Numbered from the stretch's first letter, positions 1 to 7,930 are shown. The stretch: DNA of 23,761 nt from Bacillota bacterium (GCA_023436805.1 JAEZHT010000009.1:1-23761), one strand, 5' to 3'. Notes: generated by a model not told the origin, from the letters alone. Numbers and translations: made by a program.

Positions 1-483
1 GTGTTACCAAAACCAAAACCAATCATCAAACGTAACTTGAAAAAGTTCCATGATGCTGAAATTCAACTCTTCATCGCGATGACTCAAGATTTTGATCAAG
101 CCCAACGGATCGATCAAACTTTGGGTACACAATATGTCGTCGATATGGATTTATTCAAATTGCGTGGTAGTCTGATGTTGGGGTATTACCCTGAGCATAC
201 CGCATTTGATTTAGATACATTCAAAGCGTCTTTAAAACCAGAGATGCTCGAAGCTTTCGAAACCAAAGTGATGGGGTCGTTACCGTGGCGTATCGCCGCC
301 ATTTATAAGGAAGAAGCGGTCTCTCAATTGCTTCAAGTGATGCAACAAGTAACCCTTGAAAAGGAAATCATCCAAGCGCGTGAAGACATCCAAAATGAGG
401 ATGAAGCTTTTACCAAAGTTCAAATTGCAGAACGATTAAAACAGCTTAAAAATTCCAAACAAAAAGGTAAGGTGAACCCATGA
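1..483 (+). CDS. dnaG: DNA primase, C-terminal part (5' end outside window)
   Basis: This is the last 160 residues of bacterial DNA primase, which makes RNA primers at the replication fork. The part seen should be the helix-rich C-terminal domain that contacts the replicative helicase DnaB/DnaC. The call rests on the character of the fragment (helical, charged, with a closing stretch of lysine and glutamine) and on its place just before rpoD, the classic dnaG-rpoD order. The catalytic TOPRIM and zinc domains lie upstream of base 1. The GTG at base 1 is almost certainly an internal valine codon, not a start. The stop TGA at 481-483 overlaps the next ATG (480-482) as ATGA, indicating translational coupling with the sigma factor gene. 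The family is usually near 600 residues, so about a quarter is present. Confidence 0.85.
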   Translation: MLPKPKPIIKRNLKKFHDAEIQLFIAMTQDFDQAQRIDQTLGTQYVVDMDLFKLRGSLMLGYYPEHTAFDLDTFKASLKPEMLEAFETKVMGSLPWRIAAIYKEEAVSQLLQVMQQVTLEKEIIQAREDIQNEDEAFTKVQIAERLKQLKNSKQKGKVNP

Positions 484-1553
484 CCCCACAATCTGAATGG
501 ATCGAAAATCTGTTAAACACGTATAAAGAAACCAAGAAGGTCCCACTGAATGACGTTTTAGAAATGACCGAATTAGAAGACCACGAATTCGATGAAATCA
601 AACGTGCATTGGACCACGCGGGTTATGAAATCACGTATGAGGAAGAAAATATTCAACTCATTGACACGTCGGTGGATAAACCAACCGACAATTATCACCG
701 CTATCTTAAAGAGATGGGCGAGATTAAATTATTGACCCCTGAGGAAGAAAAAGACATCACTAAAAAAGTATTCATGGGCCATGAAGCGATGGCCTTGGGT
801 GTCTTATCCGATCCTACCCTTGAAGCAGCACGTCAAAAAACCATTGGCATTGCAGTTGAAGCGAAGAATAGACTGATTTTATCAAACTTGAGATTGGTCG
901 TCTCTATTGCGAAAAAATCCGATGGTAAAATGGAAATGTTGGACCTCATTCAAGAGGGTACCATGGGCTTGATGAAAGCCGCAGACAAATTTGATTATCG
1001 CATGGGCAATCGATTTTCTACCTACGCAACCTGGTGGATCAAACAATCGATATCACGTGCGATTGCCAAACAATCTAAGACCATCCGCATCCCAGTTCAT
1101 CTGGTGGAAAACTTAAATCGTATGGTTAGGATTAAAAATGAACTCAGATCCAAACTCAACCGAAACCCTTCGGATGAGGAAGTTGCGGAAGCGTTGGGCA
1201 TCACCCTTGAAAAACTGGCTTCTTACGAGCAGTTGTCTCAAGAGGTGGTATCGCTTGATAAATCCGTTGGTACTGAGGAGGATGCGACGTTGGCAGACTT
1301 TATTGCCTCCAATGTCATGAATCCAGAAGAGTCCTATATGGCAATGAAAGAAAAAGAGCACATTTCATCGCTATTAAAACAACTCGGACCCAGAGATGAA
1401 CAAGTCATGCGTTACCGTTTTGGTCTCCACGACGGTAAGTATTACACATTAGAAGAAATCGGAAATCTCATGGGTTTAACCCGTGAACGCATCCGACAAA
1501 TCATCTCGAAAAGTTTGGCAACACTTCGTCAAACCCATAAATTGCTCAAATGA
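480..1553 (+). CDS. Divergent RpoD-like sigma-70 factor (paralogue of the next gene)
   Basis: This 357-residue sigma-70 family protein directs RNA polymerase to promoters. Visible parts are a short region 1.1-like N-terminus (1-62), region 1.2 around 72-95, region 2 with [19 protein letters not shown] (154-172) and [19 protein letters not shown] (180-198), region 3 (about 205-270), and region 4 with a helix-turn-helix TRERIRQI (334-341). It differs from the downstream RpoD in several ways. The RYVGRGMLF stretch before region 2.2 is replaced by KSDGKMEM. The threonine of the -10-reading helix is serine (S192, after Q189). The glutamate after RERIRQI is isoleucine, and the acidic linker is absent. 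All core regions are intact, so it is probably functional and not a decaying copy. It starts at an ATG overlapping the dnaG stop, with AAGGTGA four bases upstream. It could be an alternative sigma with near-housekeeping specificity. Confidence 0.9.
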   Translation: MTPQSEWIENLLNTYKETKKVPLNDVLEMTELEDHEFDEIKRALDHAGYEITYEEENIQLIDTSVDKPTDNYHRYLKEMGEIKLLTPEEEKDITKKVFMGHEAMALGVLSDPTLEAARQKTIGIAVEAKNRLILSNLRLVVSIAKKSDGKMEMLDLIQEGTMGLMKAADKFDYRMGNRFSTYATWWIKQSISRAIAKQSKTIRIPVHLVENLNRMVRIKNELRSKLNRNPSDEEVAEALGITLEKLASYEQLSQEVVSLDKSVGTEEDATLADFIASNVMNPEESYMAMKEKEHISSLLKQLGPRDEQVMRYRFGLHDGKYYTLEEIGNLMGLTRERIRQIISKSLATLRQTHKLLK

Positions 1554-1567
1554 TAAGGAGTTCACAC

Positions 1568-2845
1568 ATGAATTTAGAAAAAGTCATTGCTGATTTAATC
1601 AAACTCGGCAAAAAGAATAACAACGAAGTAAATTATAGCGATGTCATCAAGCACGCACCTTTTGGGTCTGCGGATTACCTCGCGATTGAAGCAGCATTGC
1701 TTGATGAAGACATCGACATCATCAACTTAGAAGTCGAAGAAGATTTGATCGATGAAGTTGAAATCCCAGCCCCAGTGGTTGCAGATGAACTCGAAGAAGA
1801 GGAAGATGACCTCGATGAAGACATCGATTTTGATCAACTCTCTTTATCATCCCTCGAAATTGAAGACATCAAAGAAGAAGAATTATTGAACATTGAATCA
1901 CTACCATCGTCGATCAAAGTCGATGACCCGGTGCGTATGTATTTGAAAGAAATCGGCCGAATTCCACTGTTGACCAGTGATGAGGAAGTCGATTTAGCGG
2001 TTAGAGTCAACAATGGCCGTTTCGCCCAAGAACAATTGGACGACATGAAAAATGACAACGTTGAAATCCCTGAAGAAGAACGTATTCAACTTGAAAATAT
2101 GGTTGAAGACGCGATTTATGCGAAAAACCGTTTGGTTGAAGCCAACTACCGCTTGGTCGTTTCGATTGCGAAACGATATGTGGGTAGAGGGATGTTGTTC
2201 TTAGACCTCATCCAAGAAGGTAACATGGGCTTAATGCGTGCTGTCGATAAATTTGACCACGAAAAAGGGTTTAAGTTCTCCACATATGCGACTTGGTGGA
2301 TCCGTCAAGCGATCACCAGAGCGGTGGCTGACCAAGCCAGAACCATTCGTATTCCAGTACATATGGTAGAAACCATCAATAAATTGGTTAGAATCCAAAG
2401 ACAATTGGTTCAAGAATTGTCTCGTGAACCATCTCCTGAAGAAATTGGTGAACGCATGGGCATCACGGCTGAACGTGTTCAAGCCATTCAAAAGATTGCG
2501 CAAGAACCGATTTCATTGGAAGCGCCTGTGGGTGAAGAAGAAGACTCATCGTTGGGTGATTTCATTTCCGACCCTACCGCACTTAACCCTTACGAATATA
2601 CGGTTCAAGAAATGGTGAAACGTACGTTAGATGAAGTACTTGAAACCTTGACAGACCGTGAAGAAAAAGTATTGAGACTACGTTATGGTCTACTCGATGG
2701 TAAAACCCATACCTTAGAAGAAGTCGGTAAAGAATTTGGTGTCACTAGAGAACGTATCCGTCAAATCGAATCGAAAGCTTTACGTAAACTTAGACAACCA
2801 AGCCGTCAAAAGAAACTCAAAGATTTCAATTTAACGAGAAAATAA
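1568..2845 (+). CDS. rpoD: Primary (housekeeping) sigma factor RpoD/SigA
   Basis: This 425-residue group 1 sigma factor is the main promoter-recognition subunit of RNA polymerase. Region 1.1 is short (1-55) and is followed by a strongly acidic linker (about 56-107), then region 1.2 ([17 protein letters not shown], 120-136). The [20 protein letters not shown] signature sits at 203-222, the -10 reading helix [19 protein letters not shown] at 243-261 (Q247 and T250 present), and the -35 reading helix [21 protein letters not shown] ends near 413. I start it at ATG 1568, seven bases after AAGGAG (1555-1560). The in-frame ATG at 1550 lies before that ribosome site. Its stop TAA shares one base with the trmK start. 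Promoters in this window match its expected TTGACA/TATAAT specificity. Confidence 0.96.
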   Translation: MNLEKVIADLIKLGKKNNNEVNYSDVIKHAPFGSADYLAIEAALLDEDIDIINLEVEEDLIDEVEIPAPVVADELEEEEDDLDEDIDFDQLSLSSLEIEDIKEEELLNIESLPSSIKVDDPVRMYLKEIGRIPLLTSDEEVDLAVRVNNGRFAQEQLDDMKNDNVEIPEEERIQLENMVEDAIYAKNRLVEANYRLVVSIAKRYVGRGMLFLDLIQEGNMGLMRAVDKFDHEKGFKFSTYATWWIRQAITRAVADQARTIRIPVHMVETINKLVRIQRQLVQELSREPSPEEIGERMGITAERVQAIQKIAQEPISLEAPVGEEEDSSLGDFISDPTALNPYEYTVQEMVKRTLDEVLETLTDREEKVLRLRYGLLDGKTHTLEEVGKEFGVTRERIRQIESKALRKLRQPSRQKKLKDFNLTRK

Positions 2846-3489
2846 TGACCCGCATCGAAACGTTGAGTCGGTTGACACAAGGCATTCATACCTTACTAGA
2901 CATCGGTACAGACCATGGCTTTGTCATCATCGACGCGCTTCAAAAAGGCTTCATTCAAAAAGCGATTGCGTGTGACATCAATCCGATGCCACTTGAGAAT
3001 GCGAAACAAAACATTGAAGCCAAACAATTGACTGCTTGTGTAGATTTTCAATTAACCAATGGATTCATCGGTATCCATCAGCCGTTTGATGGGGTATTGA
3101 TTGCAGGTATGGGGATGCATTTGATCAAAGATATTTTGAATCAAACCCACACCCCAGCAAAAAGATACATTTTACAAGCAAATAACCATGTCGATCAATT
3201 GAGACATTATTTATCACAACACCATTATCGAATCATCGATGAAGTGACCGTTTATGAAAAATTTCATTATGTGATTCTCGTGTGTGAAAAAGGTGAAATG
3301 ACTTTAGATGCTAAAGATATTTTTGCTGGACCAATCCTAAAATCAAAAAAAAGTTCATTACCGTATTATAAGCATCAATTAGGCATTTGGGTGCGAAATC
3401 ATGGTAAAGCGACGGGTCAAAAACAGACCAAATTAGCCTTAGAAATCGCATATCTACGCGAAATAATAGAAACTTTAGAATTAATATAA
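2845..3489 (+). CDS. trmK: tRNA (adenine22-N1)-methyltransferase TrmK
   Basis: This 214-residue S-adenosylmethionine-dependent methyltransferase of the TrmK (Bacillus YqfN) family makes m1A at position 22 in the D-arm region of some tRNAs. The SAM-binding motif LLDIGTDHGFV is at 17-27, the acidic motif ACDINP at 42-47, and the family signature GVLIAGMGM near 84-92. A helical C-terminal part (about 150-214) matches the coiled-coil tail of the family. It starts one base inside the rpoD stop, so it is coupled to rpoD. In Bacillus the same neighbour is followed by the Nif3-like gene yqfO. That gene is absent here and a terminator follows at once. Confidence 0.9.
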   Translation: MTRIETLSRLTQGIHTLLDIGTDHGFVIIDALQKGFIQKAIACDINPMPLENAKQNIEAKQLTACVDFQLTNGFIGIHQPFDGVLIAGMGMHLIKDILNQTHTPAKRYILQANNHVDQLRHYLSQHHYRIIDEVTVYEKFHYVILVCEKGEMTLDAKDIFAGPILKSKKSSLPYYKHQLGIWVRNHGKATGQKQTKLALEIAYLREIIETLELI

Positions 3490-3494
3490 AGAAT

Positions 3495-3530
3495 GCACCC
3501 GAAAGTAAAATATTCGGGTGCTTTTGTTTT
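3495..3530 (+). terminator. Rho-independent terminator after trmK
   Basis: A perfect 9-bp stem GCACCCGAA/TTCGGGTGC (3495-3503 with 3513-3521) with a 9-base loop is followed by TTTTGTTTT. It ends the dnaG-sigma-rpoD-trmK operon. Confidence 0.92.
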
Positions 3531-3572
3531 CAAAAAGTGTGTATTTTTAAAAACTTATAACTTCTGATTACT

Positions 3573-3607
3573 TTTTCTTTACATTTTAGTAAAAAAAACG
3601 ATATAAT
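3573..3607 (+). promoter_or_regulatory. marR promoter with overlapping inverted repeat
   Basis: The -35 is TTTACA (3578-3583) and the -10 is TATAAT (3602-3607), with an 18-base spacer. An imperfect inverted repeat (3573-3582 against 3589-3598, nine of ten positions paired, core TTTAC-N6-GTAAA) covers the -35 box. Such a site would suit autorepression by the MarR protein, but the arms are AT-rich and could arise by chance. Confidence 0.65.
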
Positions 3608-3636
3608 GATATTGTATTAGTAAGGGGGGAATTACT

Positions 3637-4065
3637 ATGAACGAAAAACTAGTTTTTGCACAAGACTTTGAAAGAGCGTTGCAAGGACTCAGAAAGAGTG
3701 GAATTTATCGTCACAAAAAGTACGCTTTGAGTGATGCAGATATCACACTACTTTTCTCAGTCGCATTTGGTGATCCAACGGGGATCAAACCATCCGCTAT
3801 CGCAAAACGCTTAAAAGTCACACTACCAGCGATCACACACAAGATGAACAAGCTTGTTGAAGATGGCTACCTAGCACGTAGAGATTCTAAATCAGATCAC
3901 CGTGTTACTTATGTGTTGTTAACTGAAAAAGGACAAGCTTTTGTTGAAAGCGTCCAAGATGTTTACTACGCACGTATCCAAAAATTGATGAAGCATCTCG
4001 GCGAACAAGATACGAAGACTATATTCCGTATTTTGAACAAAATCAACGCAGTAGGCAAGATTTAA
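3637..4065 (+). CDS. MarR-family transcriptional regulator
   Basis: This 142-residue winged helix-turn-helix protein should bind DNA as a dimer. The recognition module IKPSAIAKRLKVTLPAITHKM starts near residue 50. The wing follows at 83-99 (D83, RV at 89-90, closing LTEKG), the usual MarR wing pattern. Flanking N- and C-terminal helices fit the dimer interface of the family. A GGGGGGA ribosome site lies seven bases before the ATG, and a strong sigma-A-type promoter lies just upstream. It stands alone between two terminators, so its target is not evident from neighbours. Autoregulation through the inverted repeat over its -35 box is possible. No cysteine pattern pointing to redox sensing is visible. 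Confidence 0.88.
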   Translation: MNEKLVFAQDFERALQGLRKSGIYRHKKYALSDADITLLFSVAFGDPTGIKPSAIAKRLKVTLPAITHKMNKLVEDGYLARRDSKSDHRVTYVLLTEKGQAFVESVQDVYYARIQKLMKHLGEQDTKTIFRILNKINAVGKI

Positions 4066-4077
4066 TCGATTTATACT

Positions 4078-4102
4078 AAAAGGGATGGCAACATCCCTTT
4101 TT
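4078..4102 (+). terminator. Rho-independent terminator after marR
   Basis: The stem AAAAGGGATG/CATCCCTTTT (4078-4087 with 4092-4101) is closed by a GCAA tetraloop, a GNRA type, and followed by T residues. Confidence 0.9.
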
Positions 4103-4142
4103 CTATCTATAGAAGAAAATACTTTTTGATGAAAGTTTTGTC

Positions 4143-4171
4143 TTTACAAGAACCCTATTTTGCGTTATAAT
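4143..4171 (+). promoter_or_regulatory. Promoter of tRNA-Arg(UCU)
   Basis: TTTACA (4143-4148), a 17-base spacer and a consensus TATAAT (4166-4171) place the transcript start about 12 bases before the mature tRNA. Confidence 0.85.
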
Positions 4172-4189
4172 AACCATGCTGTCAAATTT

Positions 4190-4266
<77 letters not shown>

Positions 4267-4304
4267 TTAAAGACCTTTACAAGTCATTGACTTGCTCGAA
4301 AATT

Positions 4305-4334
4305 GCCCATCAATGATGGGCTTTGTTTTCTTTT
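4305..4334 (+). terminator. Rho-independent terminator between the two tRNA genes
   Basis: The stem GCCCATC/GATGGGC (4305-4311 with 4315-4321) has a 3-base loop and is followed by TTTGTTTTCTTTT. It separates tRNA-Arg(UCU) from tRNA-Arg(CCU). Confidence 0.88.
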
Positions 4335-4338
4335 AGTG

Positions 4339-4344
4339 TATAAT
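4339..4344 (+). promoter_or_regulatory. -10 box for tRNA-Arg(CCU) and the lipoprotein gene
   Basis: A consensus TATAAT lies 15 bases before the second tRNA, in the tail of the preceding terminator. No good -35 box stands at the usual distance. It is the only promoter-like element between that terminator and the lipoprotein gene. Confidence 0.6.
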
Positions 4345-4359
4345 AGTAGAAAAGCAGTG

Positions 4360-4435
4360 GGTCCGGTAGCTCAATGGATAGAGCAGTACCGTCCTAAGGT
4401 AACGGTTGAAGGTTCGACTCCTTTCCGGATCGCCA
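4360..4435 (+). tRNA. tRNA-Arg (anticodon CCU)
   Basis: This is a 76-base cloverleaf with encoded CCA. The acceptor stem GGTCCGG pairs with CCGGATC, with discriminator G. The D-arm is GCTC/GAGC. The anticodon loop GTCCTAA gives CCT at 4393-4395, specific for AGG. The first pair of the anticodon stem is a G-A mismatch and the T-stem closes with a G-U pair. The CCA end is only 22 bases before the start codon of the next gene. Confidence 0.92.
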
Positions 4436-4457
4436 CTTAAAAAATAGAGGATATAGA

Positions 4458-5777
4458 ATGAAGAAATTCAGTATTTTGATGGTCTTATCCGCCATGGTAC
4501 TCATGCTGGTTGCGTGTGTCCCAAATCAGATTAAAGTTACATTTGACCCACAAAATGGTGGTGAAATCATCACAGTCACGCAAGACCCTGGTCTACGTGT
4601 CAGTGTACCTGAAACCCCGACGTATGATAATCATACATTTTTAGGTTGGTACATTGGCGATACACCATTCAATTTCAACGAAAAGTTGGAAGATAACGTC
4701 ACAATTATTGCGAAATGGGCTAAAGTTGTCCGTACAGTTTCATTTATTACATACGGTTCACCGGTGCCTTCACAATCCGTACCTCATGGTGAAAATCCAG
4801 CGGTACCAGGTACCCCAACGCGCACACATTACACATTCTCACATTGGGAATATAACGACGCTGTATACAATTTTGATACACCAGTCACGCAAAATATGGT
4901 CATTTACGCCTTTTGGACCCCAATCGTTTATGTCGTATCATTTGAAACCAGTGGTGGTACAGTAATTCCAAATCAAAATGTCAATTCTGGTGGGATGCCA
5001 ATTAAACCAAACAACCCAGAAAAAGCAAACCATACATTCGATGGATGGTATATTGGCGAAACCAAATATGAATTTGATACCCCAATTACCAATAACACCG
5101 TCATTTATGCCCGTTGGAAAGAAGTTCAATACACTGGCTATTATTTAGGTATGGATGGATTAACTGGTGCAAACCTCATCATTTTCCTAAATAACTTATT
5201 AGAACAAATGACTGGTAGACAATATGTGTTCGGCAATACTGCCCTACAAGTCACCGATAGAGACCCAAACAACAGCAGCCGTTTGATTGAGTTTTATACA
5301 GGGACATCTTATAATGCAGCATGGGATGGCGGTACCACGTGGAATAAAGAACACGTTTGGCCACAATCCTATTTAGGTGAATCTGCATCCAATACCGTAG
5401 TCAATATCGCTTCAGACTTACATAACTTGAAGCCATCCAATCCAACCATCAACTCCGATCGTGGGAACCGTTGGTACGGTCCAGCAACCACCTTAGTTGC
5501 ATATTACCCTGAACGTACAGCCATCCATGGTGACATCGCGCGCATGTTGTTCTATATGGATATTCGTTGGGACCAACTCAGTTTAGTGAATTTATCCGGT
5601 GGACAAAAACCGTCCATTTACCAAATGGGCGACTTGCAAACCCTATTATTATGGCACATTCAAGACCCTGTGGATGATTTTGAAAGAAATCGTAATGAAG
5701 TGATTTTTGGATACCAAGGTAACCGTAATCCATTCATCGACCACCCAGAATTGGTCAGCAGGATTTATAATTTTTAA
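4458..5777 (+). CDS. Surface lipoprotein: three InlB/Flg_new-type repeats plus endonuclease I domain
   Basis: This 439-residue protein should be exported and lipid-anchored. It has a lipoprotein signal with lipobox LVAC (modified C20). Three tandem repeats of about 65 residues follow (near 25-88, 92-153 and 158-221). Each has a YxF-type strand, a GGxxP turn, HTFxGW and a closing VIYARW-like motif, typical of Listeria-Bacteroides surface repeats. The C-terminal half (about 225-430) resembles bacterial endonuclease I: NKEHVWPQS (296-304, likely catalytic H299), then SDLHNLKPSNPT (319-330) and an R-N pair in NSDRGNRW, which should bind the metal. The likely role is degrading external DNA for nucleotide scavenging, which a reduced parasite-like cell needs. 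AGAGGA precedes the ATG by six bases. It is followed by a strong terminator and is probably co-transcribed with tRNA-Arg(CCU). Confidence 0.88.
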   Translation: MKKFSILMVLSAMVLMLVACVPNQIKVTFDPQNGGEIITVTQDPGLRVSVPETPTYDNHTFLGWYIGDTPFNFNEKLEDNVTIIAKWAKVVRTVSFITYGSPVPSQSVPHGENPAVPGTPTRTHYTFSHWEYNDAVYNFDTPVTQNMVIYAFWTPIVYVVSFETSGGTVIPNQNVNSGGMPIKPNNPEKANHTFDGWYIGETKYEFDTPITNNTVIYARWKEVQYTGYYLGMDGLTGANLIIFLNNLLEQMTGRQYVFGNTALQVTDRDPNNSSRLIEFYTGTSYNAAWDGGTTWNKEHVWPQSYLGESASNTVVNIASDLHNLKPSNPTINSDRGNRWYGPATTLVAYYPERTAIHGDIARMLFYMDIRWDQLSLVNLSGGQKPSIYQMGDLQTLLLWHIQDPVDDFERNRNEVIFGYQGNRNPFIDHPELVSRIYNF

Positions 5778-5789
5778 TAACATCAAATC

Positions 5790-5825
5790 AAGTGAACATG
5801 TAAAAATGTTCACTTTTTGTCTTTT
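5790..5825 (+). terminator. Rho-independent terminator after the nuclease lipoprotein gene
   Basis: A 10-bp stem AAGTGAACAT/ATGTTCACTT (5790-5799 with 5806-5815) with a 6-base loop is followed by TTTTTGTCTTTT. Confidence 0.92.
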
Positions 5826-5871
5826 AAAAGCATTGAGTTGCGCGTATAATTGGGTATAAAGGAGTGATCTT

Positions 5872-7197
5872 ATGAAAGCAGTATCTTATCAAACCATTCG
5901 CGCGATGAATCAAAACTATGAAAAGGATCTCCACCAAAAAGCGATGCGACGTGCATTGGCAAAAAATCCGATAGATTCGATTGCGTATGTGACAGAATCG
6001 GAACAAAAAACTCAATTTAAGTTCTCCATCGACATCGAAACACTACCGGTTACCAATCAAAAAGCATCGGGCAGATGTTGGTTGTTTGCAGGACTCAATG
6101 TGGTCAGAGAATTGGTTGCGAAAAAATATCAAATGAAAGAATTTGAACTCTCACAAAACTACCAAGCGTTTTGGGATAAATTCGAAAAGATCAATTATTT
6201 CCTAGAAGCCATGGATGATTTCTTAGTATGTGATGGTGATGACCGAACATTAAAACACTTACTACACATGGGTATACAAGATGGTGGTCAATGGGACATG
6301 TTCGTATCCTTAGTCGATAAATATGGTGTTGTTCCTAAAGACCAAATGCCTGAAACTTTCGCATCCTCCAATACAGGTGCGATGAATAAACTCATCAACA
6401 TCAAACTCAGAAAGTATGCCGCAGAAGCCAGATTGTTAGCTAAATCGGGTTTGATGACAGAAAAAGAAGCCCTCAAACAAGAAGTACTTCAATCTTTATA
6501 CGGGTTCTTATGCACCAATTTTGGTGTGCCACCGACCCAAGTTTCATTTGAATATGTGAACAAGCAAAATCAATATTTCAAAACCGATTTTGAATCTCCA
6601 AAGGCCTTTTTTGATCATATTGGTATCCAACTACACGATTATGTGTCGATCATCGATTCACCAACAGAAGATAAACCTTATATGAGAAGTTATACCATAG
6701 CTTATTTAGGCAATGTCATCGGTGGCAAACCGATAAAGCACTTAAATCTACCGATGTCACGTTTAAAATCATTGGTGGTTTCACAGTTGAAGGACCAAGA
6801 AATCGTATGGTTTGGCGCGGATGTGGCTCGTGATGGCGATCGTGAAAAAGGGATTTGGGATGACCAAGCCTATGATTATGAAACAGCCTTTCAAATGAGT
6901 TTTTCGATGACCAAAGAACAAAAATTGGACTACTTACAAGGGGCGATGAACCACGCTATGGTCATCACAGGTGTGAATCTTATCAACGATGAAGCCACCA
7001 AATGGAAAATCGAAAACTCCTGGGGTAGTGACCGTGGCTTAAAGGGCTATTTCTTGATGAGTGGGTCTTGGTTTGATGCAAATACATATCAAGCAGTCAT
7101 CCATAAGAAATATTTAACCGAATCTGAACTTGAAGCTTATCAATCTGAACCGATCGTTCTCAAGCCTTGGGACCCGATGGGTTCATTAGCAAAATAA
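5872..7197 (+). CDS. pepC: Aminopeptidase C (bleomycin hydrolase family, peptidase C1B)
   Basis: This 441-residue cytosolic cysteine aminopeptidase removes N-terminal residues from peptides. The papain-like catalytic set is complete: C69 in KASGRCWLFAGLN, H361 in NHAMVITGV, and N382 in KIENSWGSDRG. Length matches the family (about 435-450). There is no signal peptide, as expected for a homohexameric cytosolic enzyme whose C-terminus reaches into the active site. AAAGGAG lies seven bases before the ATG and a TATAAT (5845-5850) lies just upstream, without a clear -35. The gene stands alone between two terminators. Peptide recycling fits a fermentative, amino-acid-requiring organism. Confidence 0.95.
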   Translation: MKAVSYQTIRAMNQNYEKDLHQKAMRRALAKNPIDSIAYVTESEQKTQFKFSIDIETLPVTNQKASGRCWLFAGLNVVRELVAKKYQMKEFELSQNYQAFWDKFEKINYFLEAMDDFLVCDGDDRTLKHLLHMGIQDGGQWDMFVSLVDKYGVVPKDQMPETFASSNTGAMNKLINIKLRKYAAEARLLAKSGLMTEKEALKQEVLQSLYGFLCTNFGVPPTQVSFEYVNKQNQYFKTDFESPKAFFDHIGIQLHDYVSIIDSPTEDKPYMRSYTIAYLGNVIGGKPIKHLNLPMSRLKSLVVSQLKDQEIVWFGADVARDGDREKGIWDDQAYDYETAFQMSFSMTKEQKLDYLQGAMNHAMVITGVNLINDEATKWKIENSWGSDRGLKGYFLMSGSWFDANTYQAVIHKKYLTESELEAYQSEPIVLKPWDPMGSLAK

Positions 7198-7200
7198 TAA

Positions 7201-7244
7201 AAAAAAAGATGTTATTGGTTTTTACCAACGGACATCTTTTTTTT
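7201..7244. terminator. Bidirectional terminator between pepC and the nitroreductase gene
   Basis: An A-run (7201-7207) and GATGT pair with ACATC and a T-run (7232-7244). An inner TTGGT/ACCAA stem sits beyond an asymmetric internal loop. The A-tract and T-tract on opposite sides let it serve both convergent genes. Confidence 0.85.
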
Positions 7245-7256
7245 ATTGATTTGTAT

Positions 7257-7874
7257 TTACTCAATACTTAATACATCATCTAAAGGCAGTCTCACGGAAG
7301 TGTAACCAGGATCCAATGCTTTACCTATCGATATCGCAAGAATTGCTTCATGGTGTTCTAATTGAAACGCTAGCGGGGCATTTGCTTTATCGAAACCAGC
7401 GAAAGGGCAGGTATCTAAGCCATAATGTCTGGCGGAAAGCATAATATTCATCGCTAAAAGTCCAGTATTCAAATGGGCAGTTTTTACCACTTCAAGCGGA
7501 TTGACTTGTTGATTTTGGATATTCAGCAATTGTTTTTCTTTGGCTTCCGGGGTCATAATACCCTGTTCAACAGCAATTGTATATATTGCATCTGCACGAC
7601 TAGCAAAACGTGTATCTGCAAACAATATAATCATCGCTGAAGCAGTCTCGTATTGATTTCGATTGGAAATAAACAAATGAGAATATTTCTCTTTGGCTGC
7701 TTTAGAGTGGATTACGCGAATCGTCCAAGGTTGAAAATTTCTCGAAGAAGGCGCACGTAACGCCATGAATAGGATGGCTTCAAGGGTTTCTTTTGGTAGA
7801 TCAAACGGTTGATATTTACGAATCGATCTTCGATTCAAAATAATGTCATCAAATTGGTTGTTGGTTGGGTTCAT
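7257..7874 (-). CDS. Nitroreductase-family FMN-dependent oxidoreductase
   Basis: This 205-residue flavoprotein of the nitroreductase superfamily probably uses FMN and NAD(P)H as a dimer in the cytosol. The N-terminal RRSIRKYQ (15-22) and APSSRNFQPW (41-50) are the usual FMN phosphate and ring contacts. The LSARHYGLDTCPFAGF stretch in the C-terminal half matches the family's second flavin loop. The physiological substrate cannot be told. I choose ATG 7874 because TAAGGA (7885-7890 read on the minus strand) gives it a better spacing than ATG 7880 or GTG 7883; adding two or three residues would change nothing important. It diverges from the phosphatase gene and has a candidate operator in its promoter. 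Confidence 0.88.
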   Translation of the reverse strand: MNPTNNQFDDIILNRRSIRKYQPFDLPKETLEAILFMALRAPSSRNFQPWTIRVIHSKAAKEKYSHLFISNRNQYETASAMIILFADTRFASRADAIYTIAVEQGIMTPEAKEKQLLNIQNQQVNPLEVVKTAHLNTGLLAMNIMLSARHYGLDTCPFAGFDKANAPLAFQLEHHEAILAISIGKALDPGYTSVRLPLDDVLSIE

Positions 7875-7897
7875 TGTCATCACGTCCTTATAAAATG

Positions 7898-7930
7898 ATT
7901 ATATCACACCGCTGTGATGTTCGATCGAAG
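7898..7930 (-). promoter_or_regulatory. Nitroreductase promoter with palindromic candidate operator
   Basis: On the minus strand a consensus TATAAT occupies 7898-7903. Next to it lies an exact inverted repeat ATCACA-N4-TGTGAT (7903-7918) in the spacer, followed by the 10-bp palindrome TTCGATCGAA (7921-7930) in the -35 area. The -35 itself is weak, which would fit a regulated promoter. The cognate regulator is unknown. Confidence 0.55.

Noticed and set aside
480..1553. First sigma gene as a decaying pseudogene copy of rpoD
   Set aside because: The frame is intact, has a ribosome site and keeps core-binding and DNA-reading regions, so it is more likely a working paralogue.
4275..4304. A second TTTACA-type promoter in the trailer of tRNA-Arg(UCU)
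   Set aside because: At 17 bases downstream the sequence is AAAATT, too far from a -10 box, and a terminator follows directly.
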